This document shows positions 1 to 5,907 of a stretch of DNA of 7,814 nucleotides, piece after piece (position 1 is the stretch's first letter; every line of letters begins with the position of its first letter). The notes beneath the pieces were generated by a model. That model did not search any database. It was not told the origin of the DNA and saw only the letters and a program-made list of their open reading frames with translations. Source of the stretch: Opitutales bacterium (GTDB lineage Bacteria > Verrucomicrobiota > Verrucomicrobiia > Opitutales > UBA2987); contig JAJFLT010000083.1 in the NCBI GenBank assembly GCA_021772555.1, forward strand, positions 1 to 7,814, given 5' to 3'. The translations under genes and the position numbers were made by a program.

Positions 1-393
1 GATTTCCAACATTTGCTCGATGGGGGTGACTCCGATAATGGCCTGTTCTTTCGGCCAGGTAAATCCGTAGGCGTAGGCGCCGACCAGTTTTCCTTCAATA
101 TAGACGGGGCTGCCGCTCATTCCAGCGACCGGACCCGTCAGCTTGCTGCGGTCATCCAGAGCCTGACAAATGATGACCGATCTTTGGGGACCGGTAAAAT
201 TATCAGCCACCCCCAGGACCTCCAGCTCAAAACTCTCAACCTCGGTTCCGGAGACAACGGTGCGCCATTCGCCAACCATGCCGGGCTCAACTTCGGAAAG
301 CGGCAGGATTTCCTGTCCGTCCCCGGACAAAGCTACATTAAAAGCCGACGCCAAGAGCGCAAATTGACAAAAGACTGAACGATAAGAAGGCAT
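1..393 (-). CDS. SpoIVB-type (peptidase family S55) domain protein, N-terminal part, runs off the left edge
   Basis: Only the first 131 codons are visible; the reading frame is open to position 1. The N-terminus (MPSYR followed by a hydrophobic stretch at about residues 6-22, then ALSGDG) looks like a signal peptide, so export is likely. Residues 32-131 match the S55/SpoIVB-like pattern: LSEVEPGMVGEW (33-44), VESFELEVLGV (52-62), the serine motif GMSGSPVYIEGKLVGAYAYG (91-110) and GVTPIEQMLE (121-130). In SpoIVB the nucleophile lies in GMSGSP, here Ser93 by motif. No histidine occurs anywhere in the visible part, so the SpoIVB catalytic His is not seen upstream of the Ser. Proteolytic activity is therefore uncertain and a non-catalytic or self-processing role is possible. 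The ATG at 393 is chosen because it gives the signal peptide; there is no Shine-Dalgarno site, and a promoter-like pair sits only a few bases upstream. It is divergent from the SMP-30 gene. The family call is firm; the function is unknown. Confidence 0.8.
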   Translation of the reverse strand, partial: MPSYRSVFCQFALLASAFNVALSGDGQEILPLSEVEPGMVGEWRTVVSGTEVESFELEVLGVADNFTGPQRSVIICQALDDRSKLTGPVAGMSGSPVYIEGKLVGAYAYGFTWPKEQAIIGVTPIEQMLEI

Positions 394-404
394 AAAAAGA
401 GTTT

Positions 405-434
405 AATATATATAATTTCATTAGCGCGGGACAA
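405..434 (-). promoter_or_regulatory. Candidate sigma70-like promoter for the S55-domain gene
   Basis: On the minus strand TTGTCC (434-429) and TATATT (410-405) are separated by 18 bases, matching the consensus at 4 of 6 and 5 of 6 positions. Transcription would start near 398, about 5 bases before the ATG at 393, so the message would be nearly leaderless. That agrees with the lack of a Shine-Dalgarno sequence. The surrounding stretch is very A/T-rich, so a chance match is possible. Confidence 0.35.
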
Positions 435-532
435 GCCCATTCACAATCCAGGAGACACGTGCCTAGGGTAAAAGTTCTGGTTCCATTGCTGGTTTTGTGC
501 TTCCAAATTAATATGTGGGTTTTAATGTAATT

Positions 533-561
533 TTGCCAAATACAGGAAAAGCGCTGATACT
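533..561 (+). promoter_or_regulatory. Candidate sigma70-like promoter for the SMP-30/malQ pair
   Basis: TTGCCA (533-538) and GATACT (556-561) are separated by 17 bases, matching the consensus at 4 of 6 positions each. The predicted start near 568 leaves a leader of about 25 bases before the ATG at 594. The 394-593 intergenic region shows nothing else I can support: no operator-like long palindrome, no RNA gene. Confidence 0.35.
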
Positions 562-593
562 TTTCTTTTTTCAAGATCAATCACGAAATAAAA

Positions 594-1466
594 ATGAATA
601 CCGCTAAAGCCGAACTTCTTCTCGATTGCCGATCAAACCTCGGTGAGGGTCCTATGTGGCATGAATCCAGCCAGTCATTATACTGGGTCGATATTAACGC
701 AGGGTCCATCCACCGCTATGATCCACAGACTGAAATCCTTACAATCCACCCGGTCGGGGATCAAGTAGGCGCTTTGGCCCCCTGTCGATCCGGCGGGCTT
801 ATCCTGGCCATGAGAAAGGCTATAGCCCGCTACACGCCGGGCGGAGATCAGCCTCAGTATTTATTGGAGGTTGAAAAAGACCTGCCAGACAATCGTTTCA
901 ATGATGGAAAATGCGATCCGGCGGGAAGGTTCTGGGCGGGCACTTTGGGGCCGGAAAAAACGGGTAGTTTGTACCGGATCGACCCTTCATTGCAATTGAC
1001 CAAGGTTGTGCCAGGAATCACGATTTCAAACGGCCTCGCCTGGAACACCGAAATCAATCGGTTTTATTATATCGATACCCCAACCCAACAGGTGGATGTT
1101 TTCGATTACGAACATTCCACCGGAGAGGTCACCAATCGGCGGCTTTGCTTTAAAATACCTGCCGAGGACGGATTTCCCGACGGCATGACCATAGACCGTG
1201 AAGGCATGCTCTGGATTGCCCAATGGGGTAGTTGGGCCGTTTACCGCTACAACCCGAAAACGGGAGAAAAGCTGCTCAAAGTGGAAGTGCCCACAGCCAA
1301 GACAACATCGTGTGTATTCGGAGGAGAAAACCTGGACACTCTCTTTATAACTTCCGCCCGGACGGGAATGAGCGATGACGAGTTGAAAACACAGCCTCTG
1401 GCCGGTGGTGTTTTTACCTATAAAACACAGACCCAGGGTTGGCCGGTTGACGAGTTCGCCGGTTAG
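594..1466 (+). CDS. SMP-30/gluconolactonase/LRE family protein (probable sugar lactonase)
   Basis: The 290-residue protein has the length and motif order of the six-bladed beta-propeller SMP-30 family, whose members hydrolyse sugar lactones with a bound divalent metal. Visible are GEGPMWH (17-23, metal ligand Glu18), YWVDINAGSIHRYDP (30-44), PDNRFNDGKCDPAGRFWAGT (98-117, with Asn100, Arg101 and Asn103 at the substrate-facing loop), ISNGLAW (144-150, metal ligand Asn146), FPDGMTID (194-201, metal ligand Asp196) and the closing strand GGVFTY (271-276). The ligand assignments come from comparison with human SMP-30 (Glu18, Asn154, Asp204). There is no signal peptide, so it is cytoplasmic. The ATG is the natural start: it places GEGP at the usual distance from the N-terminus, though no Shine-Dalgarno site precedes it. 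It lies 60 bases upstream of malQ on the same strand, probably in one transcript, which suggests a sugar-related role. The actual lactone cannot be read from the sequence. Confidence 0.93.
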   Translation: MNTAKAELLLDCRSNLGEGPMWHESSQSLYWVDINAGSIHRYDPQTEILTIHPVGDQVGALAPCRSGGLILAMRKAIARYTPGGDQPQYLLEVEKDLPDNRFNDGKCDPAGRFWAGTLGPEKTGSLYRIDPSLQLTKVVPGITISNGLAWNTEINRFYYIDTPTQQVDVFDYEHSTGEVTNRRLCFKIPAEDGFPDGMTIDREGMLWIAQWGSWAVYRYNPKTGEKLLKVEVPTAKTTSCVFGGENLDTLFITSARTGMSDDELKTQPLAGGVFTYKTQTQGWPVDEFAG

Positions 1467-1471
1467 AACTC

Positions 1472-1514
1472 AGGTCTTTGTTTTCTCTTGCTTGCAGAGG
1501 ATGAACAAAGTCCT
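1472..1514 (+). other. Extended stem-loop between the SMP-30 gene and malQ
   Basis: AGGTCTTTGTT (1472-1482) pairs with AACAAAGTCCT (1504-1514) in 10 of 11 positions, and inside it CTCT (1485-1488) pairs with AGAG (1496-1499) around a 7-base loop. No T-run follows, so it is not a standard intrinsic terminator. It ends five bases before the malQ Shine-Dalgarno site. It may protect or separate the upstream message or tune malQ translation. Function is inferred; the pairing is direct. Confidence 0.5.
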
Positions 1515-1518
1515 ATTT

Positions 1519-1523
1519 AGGAG
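1519..1523 (+). promoter_or_regulatory. Shine-Dalgarno site of malQ
   Basis: AGGAG lies three bases before the ATG at 1527. This is the only clear Shine-Dalgarno sequence in the window, and the spacing is shorter than usual. It supports the 1527 start. The AGACC that includes its end (1522-1526) is complementary to GGTCT at 1473-1477 in the hairpin upstream. Confidence 0.6.
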
Positions 1524-1526
1524 ACC

Positions 1527-3062
1527 ATGCCCAAGACTCCTTTATTTTCCTGGCTGAAATCCCGCGGCACCGGGGTATTACTGCACCCAACCTCCCTGCC
1601 GGGCGATTTCGGCGTGGGAACACTGGGGATCGAGGCCTGCCGGTTTATAGATTTTCTGGCTGCCGCAGGGATGAAATACTGGCAGGTATGCCCGCTCGGG
1701 CCAACCGGTTTCGGCGATTCCCCCTACCAGTGTTTTTCGGCATTTGCGGGAAATCCCTACCTGATCGATCTCGAAGGACTGATGACCTTTGACCTGTTAA
1801 AACCGGACCATTTGCGACCCCTGCGCGACATGCCGGAGAACAAGGTTGATTTCGGGGATTTGTATCTCAAAAGCCGACCGATTCTGCGCCTTGTGCAGCA
1901 AAATTTTGTCCGTAAAAAACTCTCTTATTTGCCCAACTACGGTCTCTATGAAGATTTCACGGCGAAAAATGCCGGATGGCTGGAAACCTATGCCCTCTTC
2001 ATGGCCTTGAAGGAAAATTTTGGCGGTCGTCCCTGGTTCGAGTGGGAGTCGCCTTGGCGATCCTTTTCCAAAGCGCAATCGGCCCCTAAAACGGATGCTC
2101 TGGAAGAGGCTATGGAAGTTTGCCGGTTTTCCCAATACCTGTTTTTCGGGCAATGGAGTCTGGTTAAAAAATATGCCAATGAGCGGGGCATCGAGATCAT
2201 CGGCGACATACCGCTGTTTGTCTCATTGGACAGCGCCGATGTCTGGGCCAACCCGGAAATTTTCCAGCTCAAGAAAAACGGCCTCCCAAAATCTGTGGCC
2301 GGGGTGCCGCCCGATTATTTTTCTGCCACCGGCCAATTATGGGGCAATCCTCTTTACGACTGGAATGAGTTGAAAAAAGATCATTACCGATGGTGGATGG
2401 ATCGTTTGGGGAACAATTTGGAAATGTTCGACGTGGTACGATTCGACCACTTCCGGGGACTGGAAACCTACTGGTCGATCCCGGCCGGAGCGGAGGATGC
2501 CACCGTTGGCAAGTGGATCAAAGGTCCCGGTCTGGACTTTTTTTCGGCCATCAAAAAACAATTTCCGGATTGCCGCCTGATCGCAGAAGACCTGGGCGAA
2601 ATCACCCCGCAGGTCCATGAATTGCTGGCCCAAACCGGGTTACCCGGCATGGCCGTGATGCAGTTCGCCTTCGACGGTAATTCCACGAATTCCTACCTGC
2701 CCTTTAATCTGACCGCCAACACTGTGCTCTACCCCGGAACGCATGACAACGACACGACCCACGGCTGGTACGAGGCGGCCTCGGAGGAAACCAAACACCA
2801 AGTGCGTTGCTTTCTGAGAACCGGCGGGGAGGAAGTTTCCTGGGATTTCATAAGGGAAGCCTACCGCTCGGTCAGCCGCCTGGCCATCATTCCCATGCAG
2901 GATCTGCTGAGCCTGGATTCGGAAGCGCGCCTGAACACCCCCGGCGCTTCTCAGGGAAACTGGCAATGGCGATTTACCCGCCAGCACCTCGACCAACTGC
3001 TTACGGACAGCGCTGCCTATCTCAGGGAAAATGCCGAAATCTACGGGCGGGCCGAAAACTGA
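1527..3062 (+). CDS. malQ: 4-alpha-glucanotransferase (amylomaltase, GH77)
   Basis: This cytoplasmic enzyme transfers alpha-1,4-glucan segments between maltodextrins or onto glucose, in glycogen and maltooligosaccharide metabolism. The 511-residue length fits the short amylomaltase type (as in Thermus and plant DPE1) rather than the roughly 690-residue E. coli MalQ with its extra N-terminal domains. Motifs in order: RGTGVLLHPTSLPG (13-26), QVCPLGPTGFGDSPYQ (53-68), GDIPLFVSLDSADVW (226-240), GVPPDYFSATGQLWGNPLYD (259-278), VVRFDHFRGL (303-312) with the nucleophile Asp307, LIAEDLG (351-357) with the acid/base Glu354, GTHDNDT (404-410) with the transition-state Asp407, and NWQWRF (478-483). All three catalytic residues are therefore present. 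It follows the SMP-30 gene and ends one base before the end of the convergent oleB-like gene, with no terminator in between. The identification is secure; whether it serves glycogen turnover or imported maltodextrin is not shown here. Confidence 0.97.
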   Translation: MPKTPLFSWLKSRGTGVLLHPTSLPGDFGVGTLGIEACRFIDFLAAAGMKYWQVCPLGPTGFGDSPYQCFSAFAGNPYLIDLEGLMTFDLLKPDHLRPLRDMPENKVDFGDLYLKSRPILRLVQQNFVRKKLSYLPNYGLYEDFTAKNAGWLETYALFMALKENFGGRPWFEWESPWRSFSKAQSAPKTDALEEAMEVCRFSQYLFFGQWSLVKKYANERGIEIIGDIPLFVSLDSADVWANPEIFQLKKNGLPKSVAGVPPDYFSATGQLWGNPLYDWNELKKDHYRWWMDRLGNNLEMFDVVRFDHFRGLETYWSIPAGAEDATVGKWIKGPGLDFFSAIKKQFPDCRLIAEDLGEITPQVHELLAQTGLPGMAVMQFAFDGNSTNSYLPFNLTANTVLYPGTHDNDTTHGWYEAASEETKHQVRCFLRTGGEEVSWDFIREAYRSVSRLAIIPMQDLLSLDSEARLNTPGASQGNWQWRFTRQHLDQLLTDSAAYLRENAEIYGRAEN

Positions 3063-3063
3063 A

Positions 3064-3957
3064 TCAAACGGGCACTTTTTCAGGATCACCGGAAGGCAAG
3101 AACTCATTCACCAATTTAAGCACCTCATCTCCGGCGTCTTCGAGCAGGTAGTGCCCCGCGGCGGAAAACCGGTGCGATATGGCCTTCGGAAATCGGCGTA
3201 TCCATTCCTCAAGAAACTTTTCGGTAAAGACAAAATCCTGCATACCCCAGCAAATAAGCATCGGTTTACCGGACAGCTTTTCCAGGTTTTTCTCTATATC
3301 CTTTAAAACGGAAAAACTGGGATGCCGCGGATTCATGGGAATGTCTTCAACAAATCTTAGGGTGGCGATGCGGTTTTTCCAACTATCGTAAGGGAAGAGG
3401 TAGCCTGCCCTCACCTCTTTGCTCAACGGTTTGCAAACCGCCATTTTAAGCGCTGGGCGGGCAAAGAGATTGCCTCCGCGCACAAGGATTGCCCCCAGCA
3501 ATGGCAAACGACAAATTTTAAGCGGCAGGGGCATCTCGGTGGCGGGAAACGCGGCGGTATTGAGTATCACCAATGATCCGACTTTTTCCGGCATTCTGGT
3601 GGCCAGACCCAACCCAATGGGGCCGCCCCAATCATGCACCACAATATGAAATCGTTGCAGGTTCAAGTGTTCGACCAAACGCACGGCATTTTCAATATGA
3701 TCGCTCAAACGGTAGGTATAACTCTGCGGTTTGTCCGATAAGCCACACCCAATATGGTCAAGCGCGATGCAGCGGAAACGATCCCGCAAACCAAGGATCA
3801 GGTTTCGGTAATAAAAAGACCAGGTGGGATTACCGTGAAACATCAGTACCGCCTCCCCTCGGCCCTCATCAAGATAGTGCACGTGAAGGCCATCGAATTC
3901 CAAAAAATGATTTTCGAACGGGTAGATATTTCGCAGGTTTTTTGGGAACGGTTTCAT
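3064..3957 (-). CDS. oleB: OleB-type alpha/beta hydrolase (haloalkane dehalogenase-like; probable beta-lactone decarboxylase)
   Basis: The 297-residue protein is an alpha/beta hydrolase of the haloalkane-dehalogenase group. It shows HGNPTWSFYYRN (41-52, oxyanion region with Asn43), DHIGCGLSDKP (67-77), the nucleophile elbow VVHDWGGPIG (106-115) with Asp109 and Trp110, the acid Asp241 in WGMQDFVF (237-244) and the base His269 in AAGHYLLED (266-274). The phrase DHIGCGLSDKP is, to my knowledge, typical of OleB, which splits a cis-beta-lactone into CO2 and a cis-olefin in the long-chain hydrocarbon pathway. The start is 13 bases after the oleA stop, so the two are co-transcribed. Adjacency to an OleA with intact active site is the main reason for preferring OleB over a true dehalogenase or epoxide hydrolase. 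No signal peptide is seen. OleC, which normally works with OleB, is not next to it: the downstream neighbour is the convergent malQ. The fold and triad are secure, the substrate is inferred. Confidence 0.85.
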   Translation of the reverse strand: MKPFPKNLRNIYPFENHFLEFDGLHVHYLDEGRGEAVLMFHGNPTWSFYYRNLILGLRDRFRCIALDHIGCGLSDKPQSYTYRLSDHIENAVRLVEHLNLQRFHIVVHDWGGPIGLGLATRMPEKVGSLVILNTAAFPATEMPLPLKICRLPLLGAILVRGGNLFARPALKMAVCKPLSKEVRAGYLFPYDSWKNRIATLRFVEDIPMNPRHPSFSVLKDIEKNLEKLSGKPMLICWGMQDFVFTEKFLEEWIRRFPKAISHRFSAAGHYLLEDAGDEVLKLVNEFLPSGDPEKVPV

Positions 3958-3970
3958 ATCACCGCAAAGT

Positions 3971-5005
3971 CTACATTTGAAGGGCCAGCATCATGCTGCT
4001 CAAGCCACTGCCTATGCCGAGCAGGGCCACCTTGTCCCCGGCTTTCACCGCATCTTTTTCCATAGCCATAGCCAACGTGATGGGAAGTGAGACCGAACCT
4101 ACGTTGCCCAAAAATTCATAGGTCGAAAAATCCTTCTCGGGAATCAATTGGAGGGCCTCGAAAAGACGTCGCTGGTGCGCCCGGCCCACCTGATGGGTGA
4201 TGACGCGGTCGGGAGTTTCTTCGTTCCAGCCGGTCGTTTCCTCAAATTTTTTCCAGGCCCGCTCGGCCACGCCGATCCCAGCATTGAGCAATTCTTCTGA
4301 ATCGGTTTGCATTTGCAGGGCATTGCTACCCGAAGAATCTCCCTCACATAGATCGTTATGCCGTGTGTCGGTCTCAACCACCCCGCCCACCAACCGGCCG
4401 ATCCCCCCATCCAATTTGGAAGCGCGGCCCAGCACCGCCGCGACCGCTCCCGCCCCGATGGTCAAATTTGCGAAAAATGGTTTGATGGAATTCCTGGTCT
4501 GGGCCGGATTCAAAAGTTGCTCGATGGTGTTTTCGACCAGCGGTTTGCCATTTTCGCCCGCCACAATAAGGGCGCTGTCGATCTGGCTGCCTTCAATCAT
4601 ACTACCGGCTAGAACCATAGCATTGAGGAAGCCAAGGCAGGCGTTGGAGATGTCGAATATCTGGGTCCTGCCGCTCAATCCGATGCGTTGATGAACATAG
4701 GCCGCGGTGGCCGGTTCCAATCGATCCCGGCAGACCGCAGCATGGGCCAGCAAATCGAGTTCGGCCTTCTCCAATTTCGTTTTATTGAGAACTTCGACCG
4801 CCGCCAGTGCACTCGCTTCGGAGGCCGAAACGGGTCGCTCCCAAAACCGGCGTTCTTTGATGCCGGTCATCAACTCCAACCGCCCGTAAGGTAGTTTCAA
4901 TCGATCGTAAAGAGGCGCCAATTTGTTTTCAATAGCCTCGGAAGTCCACCGCTCGGAAGGAAGCGAATAGGCCATCGACTCAATACAAACATCGGAAAAT
5001 ATCAT
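3971..5005 (-). CDS. oleA: OleA-type thiolase-superfamily enzyme (head-to-head acyl-CoA condensation)
   Basis: The 344-residue protein has the FabH/OleA (ketoacyl synthase III) fold. OleA joins two fatty acyl-CoAs by Claisen condensation to a 2-alkyl-3-keto acid. Active-site residues match Xanthomonas OleA: Cys123 in ISNACLGFLNAM (119-130), His271 in ITHQVGRAH (269-277), Asn301 in LGNVGSVSLP (299-308), and Glu97 in CRDRLEPATA (92-101). That glutamate (Glu117 of Xanthomonas OleA, reaching into the partner subunit) distinguishes OleA from FabH. Further OleA-like marks are YDRL (33-36), the motif NDLCEG (217-222) and GIGSGL (330-335) near the C-terminus. It begins 11 bases after the FabI-like stop and ends 13 bases before the oleB start, so the three form an operon. 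Only a weak AAGG precedes the ATG. A FabH-like function in fatty acid initiation is the alternative, but Glu97 and the OleB neighbour argue for OleA. Chain length and product are unknown. Confidence 0.88.
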   Translation of the reverse strand: MIFSDVCIESMAYSLPSERWTSEAIENKLAPLYDRLKLPYGRLELMTGIKERRFWERPVSASEASALAAVEVLNKTKLEKAELDLLAHAAVCRDRLEPATAAYVHQRIGLSGRTQIFDISNACLGFLNAMVLAGSMIEGSQIDSALIVAGENGKPLVENTIEQLLNPAQTRNSIKPFFANLTIGAGAVAAVLGRASKLDGGIGRLVGGVVETDTRHNDLCEGDSSGSNALQMQTDSEELLNAGIGVAERAWKKFEETTGWNEETPDRVITHQVGRAHQRRLFEALQLIPEKDFSTYEFLGNVGSVSLPITLAMAMEKDAVKAGDKVALLGIGSGLSSMMLALQM

Positions 5006-5016
5006 TCCGGTAAACC

Positions 5017-5823
5017 TTATTTCTCCGGCCGCATGGCTTGGCGGACAACTTCTTTGTCGAAGTAATTGAAGTCCATACCGGCATTCACCACAACGCCCTG
5101 CCCATTGATTCCGCTGGAGCGCTCACTGAGTAGGTAAACCGCCGTGTTGGCCACTTCCTGAGTTGTCACGGCCCGTTTGCGAAAGGTTAGTTTTTCAGCA
5201 TAGAGATAATTTTCCAGATAACCGGGGATTCCCGCCGATGCACTGGTTTTTAGCGGTCCGGAATTGACCGCGTTGAAACGCACCTCGGAGTCTTGACTGA
5301 ACGATTTCGCCAGATTGCGCACACAACCTTCAAGGGCCGATTTGACCGGAGAGAGGTAGCCGTAATTCTCCGCCGTAACCAACGTTGAGGAAATGCCGAT
5401 GGTGACAACCGAAGCGTTGTTCTCAAGCACAGGTTTAAAGGCTCTCGCCATTTCCACCAACGAGAAAGAGGTAACGGAAACCGACTGCAGAAAATCTTCT
5501 CTTTTGGTTTCATGGAAAGGTTTCAAGCCTTCGCTGAAATTGGCAAAAGCAATCGAATGAACAAACCCCGCAATTGAATCACAATACTCGCCAACCTGTT
5601 TCGCCAGTCGGTCGATCTGGTTGGCGTCTTCGGCATTGCAGACGAAAACGGTTTTTCCCTCCAGCAACCGCCCAAGGGCCTGCAAACGCTCTTCGGATCG
5701 AACAGAATAGAGGACCCGGGCACCTTCCTCCTCGAGTATCCGGGCAACGAAATAAGCCACGCTTTTGCGATTCGCAACCCCGGACACCAGGTAGGTCTTA
5801 TTCTCCAAATTAAGAAAGCTCAT
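5017..5823 (-). CDS. fabI: Divergent FabI-type enoyl-ACP reductase (short-chain dehydrogenase fold)
   Basis: The 268-residue protein has FabI length and order. It begins with the cofactor loop GVANRKSVA (15-23), then SIAFANFSEG (90-99), the catalytic Tyr154 and Lys161 in the YxxxxxxK arrangement (NYGYLSPVKSALE, 153-165), FNAVNSGPLKTSASAGIPG (183-201) and SSGINGQGVVVNAGM (236-250). FabI reduces the trans-2-enoyl-ACP double bond in the last step of fatty acid elongation. The second active-site tyrosine of E. coli FabI (Tyr146) appears as Ile144 here (position inferred from equal spacing to Tyr154; InhA has Phe there). Arg42 lies where Staphylococcus aureus FabI has an NADPH-binding Arg, suggesting NADPH use; that is inference. 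It heads a tight cassette with oleA and oleB, 11 bases upstream of oleA. The ATG lacks a Shine-Dalgarno site. It may be the housekeeping enoyl reductase or may be specialised, for example feeding or reducing intermediates of the OleA product. The family is clear, the exact role is not. Confidence 0.85.
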   Translation of the reverse strand: MSFLNLENKTYLVSGVANRKSVAYFVARILEEEGARVLYSVRSEERLQALGRLLEGKTVFVCNAEDANQIDRLAKQVGEYCDSIAGFVHSIAFANFSEGLKPFHETKREDFLQSVSVTSFSLVEMARAFKPVLENNASVVTIGISSTLVTAENYGYLSPVKSALEGCVRNLAKSFSQDSEVRFNAVNSGPLKTSASAGIPGYLENYLYAEKLTFRKRAVTTQEVANTAVYLLSERSSGINGQGVVVNAGMDFNYFDKEVVRQAMRPEK

Positions 5824-5879
5824 GTTTTAACAAAAAATACCAAAAAACCACTTTGGGCAAAGAACCTTCGGTGTAAATC

Positions 5880-5907
5880 ATTATAATTGTGGTGGTAGCT
5901 ATCTCGA
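5880..5907 (-). promoter_or_regulatory. Candidate promoter for the fabI-oleA-oleB cassette
   Basis: A perfect TATAAT (5885-5880, minus strand) has TCGAGA (5907-5902) 16 bases upstream, 4 of 6 matches to the -35 consensus and lying inside the 3' end of the symporter gene. The start would be near 5873, giving a leader of about 50 bases. That leader holds a short CTTTG/CAAAG hairpin (5851-5862) followed by two A-runs on the plus strand (T-runs in the RNA). The box is part of the palindrome ATTATAAT and reads as TATAAT on both strands. Confidence 0.4.

Noticed and set aside
451..470. CACGTG and CCTAGG palindromes in the divergent intergenic region
   Set aside because: Six-base palindromes are common by chance and the surrounding bases do not extend either one.
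338..580. 80-codon open frame on the minus strand in the divergent intergenic region
   Set aside because: It overlaps the start of the S55 gene in another frame and its product has no recognisable domain and a composition unlike a real protein; the region carries promoter-like sequences instead.
2640..3107. 155-codon minus-strand open frame
   Set aside because: It lies antisense within malQ, whose catalytic motifs are intact there, and overlaps the oleB end in another frame.
3064..3957. Haloalkane dehalogenase as the function of the alpha/beta hydrolase
   Set aside because: The triad and HGNPTW motif are shared with dehalogenases, but the DHIGCGLSDKP phrase and the adjacent oleA favour OleB; dehalogenation cannot be formally excluded.
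5832..5862. Possible intrinsic terminator after the symporter (CTTTG/CAAAG stem and T-runs, minus strand)
   Set aside because: The stem has at most five pairs with a two-base loop, too weak to call a terminator; it is mentioned only as part of the fabI leader.
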